Assembly: GCF_918378365.1 (NCBI RefSeq) | Contig: NZ_OU912926.1 | Coordinates: 682,001-746,000 of the forward strand | Direction: 5' to 3' | Length of the DNA stretch: 64,000 nucleotides | DNA from: Candidatus Nitrotoga arctica | Lineage (GTDB): Bacteria > Pseudomonadota > Gammaproteobacteria > Burkholderiales > Gallionellaceae | Shown: positions 1 to 8,019 of the stretch, in pieces | How positions within the stretch are numbered: the first letter of the stretch is position 1 | Layout: the number at the start of each line of letters is the position of its first letter | Made by a program: the position numbers and the translations under genes | Notes under the pieces: model-generated | Seen by the model: only the letters and a program-made list of their open reading frames with translations | Databases searched by the model: none | What the model was told of the DNA's origin: nothing

Positions 1-1147
1 GCAGAATGATGCGTTTGCCGGGTTTGCCATCTATTGCGGGGAAAATGATGTGATCGACTTGTGGTTTGATGTTATCCCAAGTGTAAGACTTTAGCGAGGC
101 AACATCGATTTCGTTGTCGAAATGGCCAATATTACACACGATGGCCTGATTCTTCATTCTCTTCATATGCTCATGAGTGATCACATGATAGTTACCGGTG
201 CAGGTCACGAAAATGTCGCCATGTTCAGCAGCGTAATCCATGGTAACGACACGATAGCCTTCCATGGCAGCTTGCAACGCGCAAATCGGATCAATTTCCG
301 TTACCCAAACTTGGGCAGACAGTGCGCGCATTGCTTGTGCCGAGCCTTTCCCCACATCTCCGTAACCCGCAATAACAGCAATCTTTCCCGCAATCATTAC
401 ATCGGTTGCACGTTTAATGCCATCTACCAGCGATTCTCGGCAACCGTACAGGTTGTCAAACTTGGACTTGGTAACTGAATCGTTGACGTTAATACCAGGA
501 AATTTCAGTTCGCCGCGCGCATGCATTTGGTACAGACGATGCACGCCGGTTGTAGTTTCTTCTGTCACCCCTTTAATTGCCGCCAAGCGTTTGGAATACC
601 AGCCAGGCTGCGTAGCAAGGCGTTGTTTGATAGCCGCATATAGAAAAGTTTCTTCTTCCGAAGTGGGCTTGCTGATAAGCGACGTATCTATTTCGGCACG
701 CGCGCCCAGATGCAACAATAAGGTCGCATCGCCACCATCGTCCAGAATCATGTTGGCGTGATTGTCGTTAGACCATTCGAAGATGCGATGGGTGTATTCC
801 CAATACTCTTCAAGTGATTCGCCCTTGATTGCAAATACCGGTGTACCACCTACGGCTATGGCTGATGCCGCATGATCCTGGGTGGAGTATATATTGCAGG
901 AAGCCCAGCGTACCTCTGCTCCCAAGGCTTTCAGGGTTTCAATCAGTACGGCAGTCTGGATGGTCATATGGAGCGAACCGGCAATGCGTGCACCGCGCAA
1001 TGGTTGTGCACCTGCATATTCTTCGCGAATCGCCATCAAGCCCGGCATTTCAGTTTCGGCAATGGCAATTTCCTTGCGTCCCCAAGGAGCAAGATTGATG
1101 TCGGCAATTTTATAGTCGGTAAATCCAGCGTTGGTAACGGCGTTCAT
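1..1147 (-). CDS. ahcY: Adenosylhomocysteinase, C-terminus cut off by the window edge
   Basis: Hydrolyses S-adenosylhomocysteine to adenosine and homocysteine, clearing the by-product of SAM-dependent methylation in the cytoplasm. On the minus strand the protein begins [20 protein letters not shown] and carries the family stretch around [16 protein letters not shown], the substrate-pocket region near [10 protein letters not shown], and a Rossmann NAD-binding motif [13 protein letters not shown]. About 382 codons are present; the family is usually near 470 residues in betaproteobacteria, so roughly the last fifth lies beyond base 1. The ATG at 1145-1147 is preceded on the minus strand by GGAGAG, a reasonable ribosome binding site. 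The leader carries an SAH riboswitch (1173-1250), which explains regulation and independently supports the call. Confidence 0.95.
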   Translation of the reverse strand, partial: MNAVTNAGFTDYKIADINLAPWGRKEIAIAETEMPGLMAIREEYAGAQPLRGARIAGSLHMTIQTAVLIETLKALGAEVRWASCNIYSTQDHAASAIAVGGTPVFAIKGESLEEYWEYTHRIFEWSNDNHANMILDDGGDATLLLHLGARAEIDTSLISKPTSEEETFLYAAIKQRLATQPGWYSKRLAAIKGVTEETTTGVHRLYQMHARGELKFPGINVNDSVTKSKFDNLYGCRESLVDGIKRATDVMIAGKIAVIAGYGDVGKGSAQAMRALSAQVWVTEIDPICALQAAMEGYRVVTMDYAAEHGDIFVTCTGNYHVITHEHMKRMKNQAIVCNIGHFDNEIDVASLKSYTWDNIKPQVDHIIFPAIDGKPGKRIIL

Positions 1148-1172
1148 ATTTCTCTCCATTCAAGTTAATGAA

Positions 1173-1250
1173 TGAGCGCCGTTGCTACAGATACACTCCA
1201 GCGTCCCAAGCCTGGCCTCGCCTGATGCAAGGTCGCAGCGCCCCTCGGAA
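1173..1250 (-). promoter_or_regulatory. SAH riboswitch upstream of ahcY
   Basis: Read on the minus strand, the leader contains CCGAGGGGCGCTGCGACC (1231-1248), then GCGAGGCCAGGCTTGGG, then AACGGCGCTCA (1173-1183). This is the conserved SAH-riboswitch core known from proteobacterial ahcY leaders: the GAGGnGCGCUGC strand pairs with GGCGCUC near the 3' end to form P1/P4, and the CCAGGCU strand contributes the pseudoknot. It sits about 25 bases upstream of the ahcY start. From family knowledge it senses S-adenosylhomocysteine and turns ahcY on when SAH accumulates. The core motifs are seen directly; the fold was not computed. Confidence 0.9.
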
Positions 1251-1263
1251 CCGGAGAAGCTAA

Positions 1264-1710
1264 AAAAGTTTGTTATGACAACTCTAAAGATTTTAGCACA
1301 ATCACAGCAGCTGTTTACAACCTGGGAAATCGAACCACTGGCAAGTTCCGCCCGTTGATACACCTTTAATAAATCAATCTGATTTTTCTGTGTACTATTT
1401 TTGCCATGTCTGGATGTGCATCACGACCCTCCTTGACTACCCGCCAAAAAACAGGGGGGGTGATTTACACCATCAGCGTGATGGAATCGGTGAACATGAA
1501 TTTGGCGAATAAACCCATGGATCGTGGCTTGTTTCTGTCTGATGAGGCATTATTGAAACTCTTAATGCCAGGCGCTAACGAAACATTAGTACAAAATGGA
1601 CGATGCCCACGCGGACTGGAAAGTTGCGCTTGATCGCTTGACTATCCAGCTTTAGGAACGGATACCGCTGCATTAACAAATTCTGTTTATATAAAATTCA
1701 GGACACACTT
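1264..1710. other. Intergenic region between ahcY leader and sensor kinase
   Basis: Divergent promoter region of about 450 bases. A 75-codon open frame (1406-1633, plus) has no recognisable family and no clear ribosome binding site, so I do not call it. The stretch must hold the ahcY promoter (minus) and the kinase promoter (plus). Nothing else recognised. Confidence 0.5.
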
Positions 1711-4700
1711 ATGCGATCAGCAAACTTATCAGTAATTTCAACCGACTTGCGTCAACGATTAAAAAGACTTTGGGCAGCGTGCCTGCTCCCACTCTATAAG
1801 CACACTATTCTGGTGTTAAGCATTATCTTTTGTAGCGGTACGCTGCTCGCTTTGTGGTATCTATCTCACGCCACGACCACCCTGATGCAGTCCGCCGCAC
1901 TGCAGGGCATTACTATGCATGCAGAGTCTCTAATGGAATTGCGCAACTTATACACATCTGAAGTTGTGGATCGCTTGAGCGACCACAACGTTGAAGTGAC
2001 CCACGACTACTTGAATAAACCGGGCGCCATCCCCTTACCTGCCACCTTCAGTATGGAACTCGGCAGAAGGATTAGCTTGCTCGGTTCTGGCATGGTGGTG
2101 CGTTTATATAGCAATTACCCCTTTCCTTGGCGCAAGGACGGCGGTGCACATGATGATTTTGAACAGCAAGCTTTGACAGCGTTGCAGGCGCATCCGCAAC
2201 AGCCGTACTACCGTTTTGAAGAATTTCAAGGACGCGCATCGCTACGCTATGCGACGGCGGATGTCATGCACGCGGAATGTATAAGCTGCCACAATACACG
2301 ACCAGACAGCCCTAAGCATGACTGGAAAGTTGGCGATGTGCGCGGTGTGCTAGAGGTTATTCGACCATTGGACAGTGTAGTGGCGCAAAGTCACGCTGAT
2401 CTGCGCGACGTCTTTATTCTCTTTGGCGCGCTACTGGCACTGGGGTTGGGGGCGCTCGCACTGGTAATCACACGCTTGCGTCGTGTGTCAGTGGAATTGG
2501 AACATCAAGTGGCGCAGCGTACCGCCGATCTGGAGCAGGCCAATGTAGCCATGGCGATTAAGGAAGAAGAAATTCGCTCTGTGGTCGAGCACTTGGTGGA
2601 TTGCGTCATTACCATCGACGAAAAAGGCATCATCCGTTCCGCCAACCCGGTCGTGGAAAAGCTCTTCGGTTATACCCGCGATGAAGTAATCGGACAAAAT
2701 GTTTCTATGCTTATGCCAGAACCTCACCGTAGCGGCCACGATGGTTATATGGAGAGATATTACCGAACCGGGCAGGCCCACATCATCGGTATTGGACGTG
2801 AACTTGAAGGCTTGCACAAGAATGGCGAACGCATTGCGGTATATCTTGCGGTTAGTGAATATTTTGTTGGGGAAAAACGTTATTTCACCGGCATTCTGCG
2901 CGATGTCCGTGAACGTGTGCGCATCATGAAAGACCTGGAGCAGGCCCGGTTTGAGGCCGAACAGGCCAATCAGGCCAAATCGGCTTTTCTTGCCGCCATG
3001 AGCCACGAGATCCGCACTCCCATGAACGGCGTGATCGGCATGGCCGATGTGCTGCAGCAAACCAGTCTCAGCGGCTACCAGGTGGAGATGGTCAATCTCA
3101 TCCGAGAATCGGCTTTTGCTCTGCTGGACATCATCGAGGACATTCTCGATTTCTCCAAGATAGAAGCCGGCAGACTGGAGATCGAGCGCGTGCCCACGAA
3201 TGTGGCGGACGTGGTTGTGAAGGCTTGCGATATGCTGGAACATCTGGCCACAAAGAAAGGCGTGGAGCTCACCCTGTTCATCGATCCGGCGATTCCCGAA
3301 GAAGTTCTGAGCGATGCTCTGCGCCTGCGTCAAGTGCTGGTCAACCTCGCCAATAACGCCATCAAGTTTTCCAGCGGACAACAGCAACCAGGCCGGGTAT
3401 CGGTGCGCGCATTGTTGGCCAAGCATGGCCCAGATCAGATGACGGTGGAGTTTCAGATAACCGACAACGGTATCGGCATGGATGAGGAGACCCAGTCCAG
3501 GCTCTTCACCTCTTTTACCCAAGGCGACGCTTCCACCACCCGGCGCTTTGGCGGCACCGGACTGGGGCTGGCCATCTCCCACCATCTGGTGGAACTGATG
3601 GGCGGGGAGATCGCGGTACAGAGCGCGCCGGGCAAGGGTTCCACCTTCACCGTGCGATTGCCGTTTGCGCTGCCGCCGGCCAGATCCGCCGTCGGCAGCA
3701 AGACTGTTGACCTGACTGGGCTTTGCTGTCTGGTGCTAGGCGATGACAACGGGCTGGGCGACGACCTGGCCGTCTATCTGAGAGACAGCGGCGCGATCGT
3801 TGAGCGGGTGTCGGATCTGACCGCAGCCCGCAAACGAATCAACACGCTTCCGGCCGGCCTGTGGTTACTCATCATCGACGCCGGGCACGATGCACCACCG
3901 ATCGAGGAATTGCGCGCTGCTTGCCGTGCCCGATCTGACTTGGATCTGCATTTCGTGGTGGTCGAGCACGGGCACCATCAGCCCGATATTGAGCCCCGCT
4001 TTGTCGTCATCAGGCGCGGGCACCGTCGTCGAGGGCGCGTCGAAACGGTGGATCTTGTCACCATGGACGGCGATGTCATGCATCCTCAATCCTTTCTCCG
4101 GGCAGTGGCTATCGCCGCAGGACGGGCGCATGAGGAAGAAGAATCGCCGCTCCCCGGCAAATTTGAGACAACGATTACTCCCCCCTCGCGGGCGATGGCT
4201 CTGCAGCAGGGCAGGTTGGTACTGGTGGCCGAAGACAACGAAATCAACCAGAAAGTGATCCAACAACAGCTCGCGCTGCTCGGATATGCCGCAGATATCG
4301 CCGGCGACGGTCGTGAAGCGTTGAAACGCTGGGAGAACGGTGACTACGCGTTGCTGCTAACCGACCTGCACATGCCGGAAATGGATGGCTATCAACTGAC
4401 CGCGGCCATCCGCGCCAACGAGATCAGCAAGGCTGGCAAACGGCGTATTCCGATCGTCGCTCTGACCGCCAATGCACTTAAGGGAGAGGCCGAGCATTGC
4501 CGGGCCGTCGGCATGGACGACTATCTGAGCAAGCCGGTGCAACTTGCGGACTTGAAAGCCACGCTGGCAAAATGGCTGCCGGCCGCCGACGTCAGCCCGA
4601 CCACACCCGCTCCGTTCGTCCCACCAGCCCCACCCGCCACGGCGGCAGGACCAGTGGACGTGAGCGTTCTCGAAGGGCTGGTAGGGAACGACCCGGCGGT

Positions 4701-4974
4701 GATCAGCGAATTCTTGCGGGATTTTCGTTCCAGTTCAGCCAGAATAGCGGCCGAGTTGCGCGCCGCCTTTCAGGTGGGACAGACGGCGGCCGTCGGCGCG
4801 GCAGCCCACAAGCTCAAATCATCGGCTCGTTCGGTCGGCGCGCTGGCGTTGGGCGAACTGTGCGCCGAAATGGAACAGGCGGGGAAGGCGGGCGACACCG
4901 AAGCGTTGGCGGTGCTGTTGCCTCGTTTCGAGGCGGAAATGGCCGTCGTGGATAAATATCTTGGTTCGTTGTAA
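1711..4974 (+). CDS. Membrane hybrid sensor histidine kinase with periplasmic haem-type CxxCH domain
   Basis: Multi-domain signalling protein of 1087 residues. A transmembrane helix at about 33-52 is followed by a periplasmic region resembling the Tll0287/DUF3365 family, with a single haem c motif C190-I-S-C193-H194, then a second helix at about 231-252. A PAS domain follows (about 285-400, with the VEKLFGYTRDEVIGQN signature), then HisKA with phospho-acceptor H432 (MSHEIRTPMNGV), an HATPase domain (DNGIGM and GGTGLGLAI boxes), a degenerate receiver-like stretch (about 670-790), a true receiver with D885 (TDLHMPEMDGY) and a C-terminal HPt domain with H1033. Known architecture: BarA/ArcB-like phosphorelay kinase. 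The haem motif suggests a redox or gas signal; that is inference. The EAL response regulator 38 bases downstream is the probable partner. Confidence 0.9.
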   Translation: MRSANLSVISTDLRQRLKRLWAACLLPLYKHTILVLSIIFCSGTLLALWYLSHATTTLMQSAALQGITMHAESLMELRNLYTSEVVDRLSDHNVEVTHDYLNKPGAIPLPATFSMELGRRISLLGSGMVVRLYSNYPFPWRKDGGAHDDFEQQALTALQAHPQQPYYRFEEFQGRASLRYATADVMHAECISCHNTRPDSPKHDWKVGDVRGVLEVIRPLDSVVAQSHADLRDVFILFGALLALGLGALALVITRLRRVSVELEHQVAQRTADLEQANVAMAIKEEEIRSVVEHLVDCVITIDEKGIIRSANPVVEKLFGYTRDEVIGQNVSMLMPEPHRSGHDGYMERYYRTGQAHIIGIGRELEGLHKNGERIAVYLAVSEYFVGEKRYFTGILRDVRERVRIMKDLEQARFEAEQANQAKSAFLAAMSHEIRTPMNGVIGMADVLQQTSLSGYQVEMVNLIRESAFALLDIIEDILDFSKIEAGRLEIERVPTNVADVVVKACDMLEHLATKKGVELTLFIDPAIPEEVLSDALRLRQVLVNLANNAIKFSSGQQQPGRVSVRALLAKHGPDQMTVEFQITDNGIGMDEETQSRLFTSFTQGDASTTRRFGGTGLGLAISHHLVELMGGEIAVQSAPGKGSTFTVRLPFALPPARSAVGSKTVDLTGLCCLVLGDDNGLGDDLAVYLRDSGAIVERVSDLTAARKRINTLPAGLWLLIIDAGHDAPPIEELRAACRARSDLDLHFVVVEHGHHQPDIEPRFVVIRRGHRRRGRVETVDLVTMDGDVMHPQSFLRAVAIAAGRAHEEEESPLPGKFETTITPPSRAMALQQGRLVLVAEDNEINQKVIQQQLALLGYAADIAGDGREALKRWENGDYALLLTDLHMPEMDGYQLTAAIRANEISKAGKRRIPIVALTANALKGEAEHCRAVGMDDYLSKPVQLADLKATLAKWLPAADVSPTTPAPFVPPAPPATAAGPVDVSVLEGLVGNDPAVISEFLRDFRSSSARIAAELRAAFQVGQTAAVGAAAHKLKSSARSVGALALGELCAEMEQAGKAGDTEALAVLLPRFEAEMAVVDKYLGSL

Positions 4975-5012
4975 ACACAATTTGTGCCGTAAAAGATAAG
5001 GGAGTGAAGGTG

Positions 5013-6239
5013 ATGATTGAAAGATCCATGGTAAAAATTCTGGTACTCGACGACGAGTCATTCATGCTTAAGCTGCTGGCCCGCATGCTGGCAAACCAGG
5101 GGTTCACTTCGGTCACACTCTGTGAGAGTGGGCGAGCCGCCCTAGATCGGGTAGATGGCGTGGATATACGGCCGAACTTGATTCTGCTGGATCTCAACAT
5201 GCCGGAAATGGACGGAATTGAATTCGTACGCCACTTGGTGGAACGGAACTATACCGGCAGTCTGATCCTGATAAGCGGTGAAGATGAACGGATGTTGCAG
5301 ACTGTCGAGAAACTGGTGCAGGCACATAAAATTACGGTGCTTGGACATATACACAAGCCGGTCAAACCAGAGGCGCTGTCCACATTGCTGGAAAAATGGG
5401 CACCTTCTGCACTGGATAGCCCTCGGACGGCGCAGAAAGTTTACGGCGCGGAAGAGGTGCGTGCTGCCATCAACAACGGTGAGCTGGTCAATTATTACCA
5501 ACCTAAGGTGACGGTTGCCACCGGTAAGGTGGCGGGCGTGGAGACCCTGGTGCGGTGGCGTCATCCCGTTCATGGCATTGTGCCACCTGATCAGTTCATC
5601 GGCGTAGCTGAAGCGAACGGCCTGATCGACGACCTGACCCGAGTGGTGCTCACCAGCGCGCTGGCCCAGGCCAAAGCTTGGCAGGAAGCAGGGCTGACGT
5701 TGCGGGTGGCCGTCAATGTGTCCATGGACAGCCTGACGTCCCTGGATTTCCTGGATTTTGTTACCGGACTTACCGCCAAGATAGGCGTACCGCCCCAGGA
5801 TATAGTACTGGAAGTGACTGAAAGCCAGCTGATGGGGGACGCGCGGATTCCGCTCGAAATACTGACCCGCCTGCGCCTGAAGCGTTTTCGCCTTTCAATC
5901 GACGATTTCGGTACGGGACACTCTTCCTTGGCCCAGTTACGCGACATTCCCTTCGATGAACTCAAGATCGACCAAGGCTTCGTGCACCGCGCCTGGACCG
6001 TTGAGACGTTGCGGGCGATGTACGATGCTAGCCTGGCTCTGGCAAGGCAATTGGGCATGGAGGTCGTGGCTGAAGGAGTCGAAGACCGAGATGATTGGGA
6101 TCTCTTGCTCCGCACGGGATGCGATCTTGCTCAGGGGACTTTCATATCCCGGCCCATGCTGGCAGCGGATTTGCCCGGTTGGATGGAGGGCTGGCAGGAG
6201 CGGGTGCGCAACGGGTTCACCAATGACATCACCAGATGA
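5013..6239 (+). CDS. REC-EAL response regulator, c-di-GMP phosphodiesterase type
   Basis: Receiver domain (about 1-125) with phospho-acceptor D60 (LLDLNMPEMDG) joined to an EAL domain (about 150-400). Catalytic-site residues of active EAL phosphodiesterases are visible: the signature is ETLVRW (EAL variant), then VAVNVS, LEVTES, the paired aspartates of SIDDFGTGHSSL, the lysine of ELKIDQGF, VVAEGVED and AQGTFISRP. It therefore probably hydrolyses c-di-GMP, although the ETL in place of EAL could lower activity. I chose the ATG at 5013 because AGGGAG lies at 4998-5003 with good spacing; a GTG at 5004 or ATG at 5028 are alternatives. It follows the hybrid kinase directly, so the two likely form one operon and phosphorelay coupling haem sensing to c-di-GMP turnover (inference). 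Confidence 0.9.
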   Translation: MIERSMVKILVLDDESFMLKLLARMLANQGFTSVTLCESGRAALDRVDGVDIRPNLILLDLNMPEMDGIEFVRHLVERNYTGSLILISGEDERMLQTVEKLVQAHKITVLGHIHKPVKPEALSTLLEKWAPSALDSPRTAQKVYGAEEVRAAINNGELVNYYQPKVTVATGKVAGVETLVRWRHPVHGIVPPDQFIGVAEANGLIDDLTRVVLTSALAQAKAWQEAGLTLRVAVNVSMDSLTSLDFLDFVTGLTAKIGVPPQDIVLEVTESQLMGDARIPLEILTRLRLKRFRLSIDDFGTGHSSLAQLRDIPFDELKIDQGFVHRAWTVETLRAMYDASLALARQLGMEVVAEGVEDRDDWDLLLRTGCDLAQGTFISRPMLAADLPGWMEGWQERVRNGFTNDITR

Positions 6240-6430
6240 AAATCATGTGCATTAAAAAAATGTTAAATTATTATAGTGCTGCTTCTAGGTATCATGATTT
6301 TTCTAAAAGTAGATATTTATCTATATGCTCGAATTCATCGAACAGACGCACTGTAGCCACGGCAGGCCCAAGTCATGAATCAAATCTACGCATCACCACG
6401 GCATATTGGAATGTATTAGCGTCTTGTTAG

Positions 6431-7620
6431 GGAAACACTGATTTATTCCCGCGCACTGATTGGAATAATTCGTCAATCTGAGAGAATGTCACTGAACTGA
6501 TTTTCAGGAGAAGAAAGTGATGCAAACGAGTTTCTCTGAACTGGAATACGCTGCCAAGAAGAAGCAGGCTCGTCGGGATCGATTTTTGAGCGAAATTGAA
6601 GCAGTCACGCCGTGGGTTGAGTTGGAAAAAGCGATTGCGCCGTATTATCCGAGCAGCGGTGGACGGGGTCGATCCATTGGCTTTGGTTCTGATGCTGCGC
6701 ATGTATGTCGCGCAGCAATGCTTTGGGTTGTCTGACTGAAGGGACAGAAGATGCGCTTTACGACAGTCAGGCCATCCGTCGCTTTGTCGGTGTTGATTTG
6801 AGTCGCGAAACAGCTCCGGATACCACCACACTTCTCAACTTCCGCCATTTGCTGGAAGCGCATCAACTGACTGAGTCGATCTTCAATACGATCAACGCCC
6901 ATCTCGCCGAGAAGGGCCTGTTTCTGCGGGAAGGCACGATCGTTGATGCCACACTGATCGCAGCGGCACCGTCGACCAAGAACAAGGACGGGAAGCGGGA
7001 CGGCGAGATGCACCAGACCAAGAAAGGTAACCAGTGGCATTTTGGAATGAAAGCGCACATTGGTGTCGATGCCCAGTCAGGACTCGTCCATACCGTCATC
7101 GGCACAGCGGCCAATGTTCATGACATCACCCAAGCCCAGGCGCTCCTGCACGGTGGCGAAACCGACGTCTTTGGCAATGCAGGTTATCAGGGCGTCGAGA
7201 AGCGGGAAGAGAACCTGGCGCTACCCGTGACCTGGCATGTCGCGATGCGACCGGGAAGGTATTGCCCAAAACAACAGAAGGTGAGCTACTGGAGAAGATC
7301 GAACATGTCAAAGCCAGCATTCGCGCCAAAGTCGAGCATCCCTTCCATGTGGTGAAGAACTTGTTTCGTCATCGCAAGGCGCGTTACAAAGGATTGGCTA
7401 AAAACACCGCCCAGTTGTTCCCGCTGTTCGGTTTTGCTAATTTGATGCTGGCTTGCCGGTGGTTGCTAAACGTATACACCCAAGGTGCGTCTTGAATACG
7501 GGAAATAAGAAAAATGCCTCGAGAATCGCCGCAATTCTTGCCAAAAACCAGCCAATTCTCAGACTAAAACCGCAAAACTCACCCCGGGGCCTCTGGCGGA
7601 ATGAATTATTCAGCGTTTCC
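6431..7620 (+). mobile_element. IS5-family insertion sequence, decayed
   Basis: Terminal inverted repeats GGAAACACTGATTTATTCC (from 6431) and, on the other strand at the right end, GGAAACGCTGAATAATTC (ending 7620) enclose a transposase relic. The flanking tetranucleotides TTAG (6427-6430) and CTAG (7621-7624) both fit the YTAR target of the IS5 group, with one mismatch between them, as expected for an old insertion. Length about 1190 bp. It marks the left edge of the nxr island. Confidence 0.8.
6520..7495 (+). pseudogene. IS5-family transposase, at least three frameshifts
   Basis: The transposase reads MQTSFSELEYAAKKKQARRD in one frame to about 6680, continues as VLMLRMYVAQQCFGLSD in the next frame to about 6743, then as EGTEDALYDSQAIRRFVGVD in a third frame to about 7250, and finally as [14 protein letters not shown] through to [12 protein letters not shown] in a fourth segment ending at 7495. 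The order and content match a full-length IS5-type DDE transposase (GTIVDATLIAAPS, GNQWHFGMKAHIGVD and [13 protein letters not shown] regions are present). With several independent frameshifts it cannot make active enzyme. Confidence 0.85.
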
Positions 7621-7649
7621 CTAGGCGAAAAAATGAAATTCGACTATTC

Positions 7650-7679
7650 GCTCTATAAATTTACATAGAGCTATTTTTT
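7650..7679 (+). terminator. Rho-independent terminator between IS5 element and nxr promoter
   Basis: GCTCTAT (7650-7656) and ATAGAGC (7665-7671) form a 7-bp stem with an 8-base loop, followed by TATTTTTTA. It would stop read-through from the insertion sequence into the nxr operon. Confidence 0.6.
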
Positions 7680-7764
7680 ACATCAATTCTTCAAAGGTCA
7701 GTGAGGTGCATGTATTGTACGAATCTTGGGAGTGAATTAAGCCTGTCAAAAAAATAGCAGAAAC

Positions 7765-7805
7765 TTGATCTAGATCAAATCGACTTTAATTTATCCGCGT
7801 AGATT
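7765..7805 (+). promoter_or_regulatory. FNR/CRP-family palindrome and candidate promoter of nxrA
   Basis: TTGATCTAGATCAA (7765-7778) is a perfect match to the FNR/Anr/DNR consensus TTGAT-N4-ATCAA. A plausible -10 box TAGATT lies at 7800-7805. If the palindrome is centred at -41.5, as in class II activated promoters, transcription would start near 7813 and the -10 box would fall within one base of where it is seen. The nxrA start codon is about 200 bases further on, giving a long leader. Sequence match is direct; the factor and the sign of regulation are inference. Confidence 0.6.
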
Positions 7806-8019
7806 CGCGATCATTCACTACCCGATTTTTGCTTCCATAAAAATCCGTATATTCAGGGTGTGACTGACTGTGGTATGTACTGAAAAATTAGTTTTTGCGG
7901 CATGAATTATTGTTGTTTTTTTGTTTCAAGTTAAAGTGGTGAATGAAAATTACTCGGATTGATGCCTTAACATAAAGCCGAGAAGATAATTTAATTTAAA
8001 TTAACATAGGGGTGACTAA

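Noticed and set aside
1406..1633. 75-codon frame before the sensor kinase
   Set aside because: No similarity, no clear ribosome binding site; lies in a promoter region.
2488..3585. Long open frame on the minus strand opposite the hybrid kinase
   Set aside because: Antisense shadow of the kinase's HisKA/HATPase coding region; no family resemblance and no ribosome binding site.
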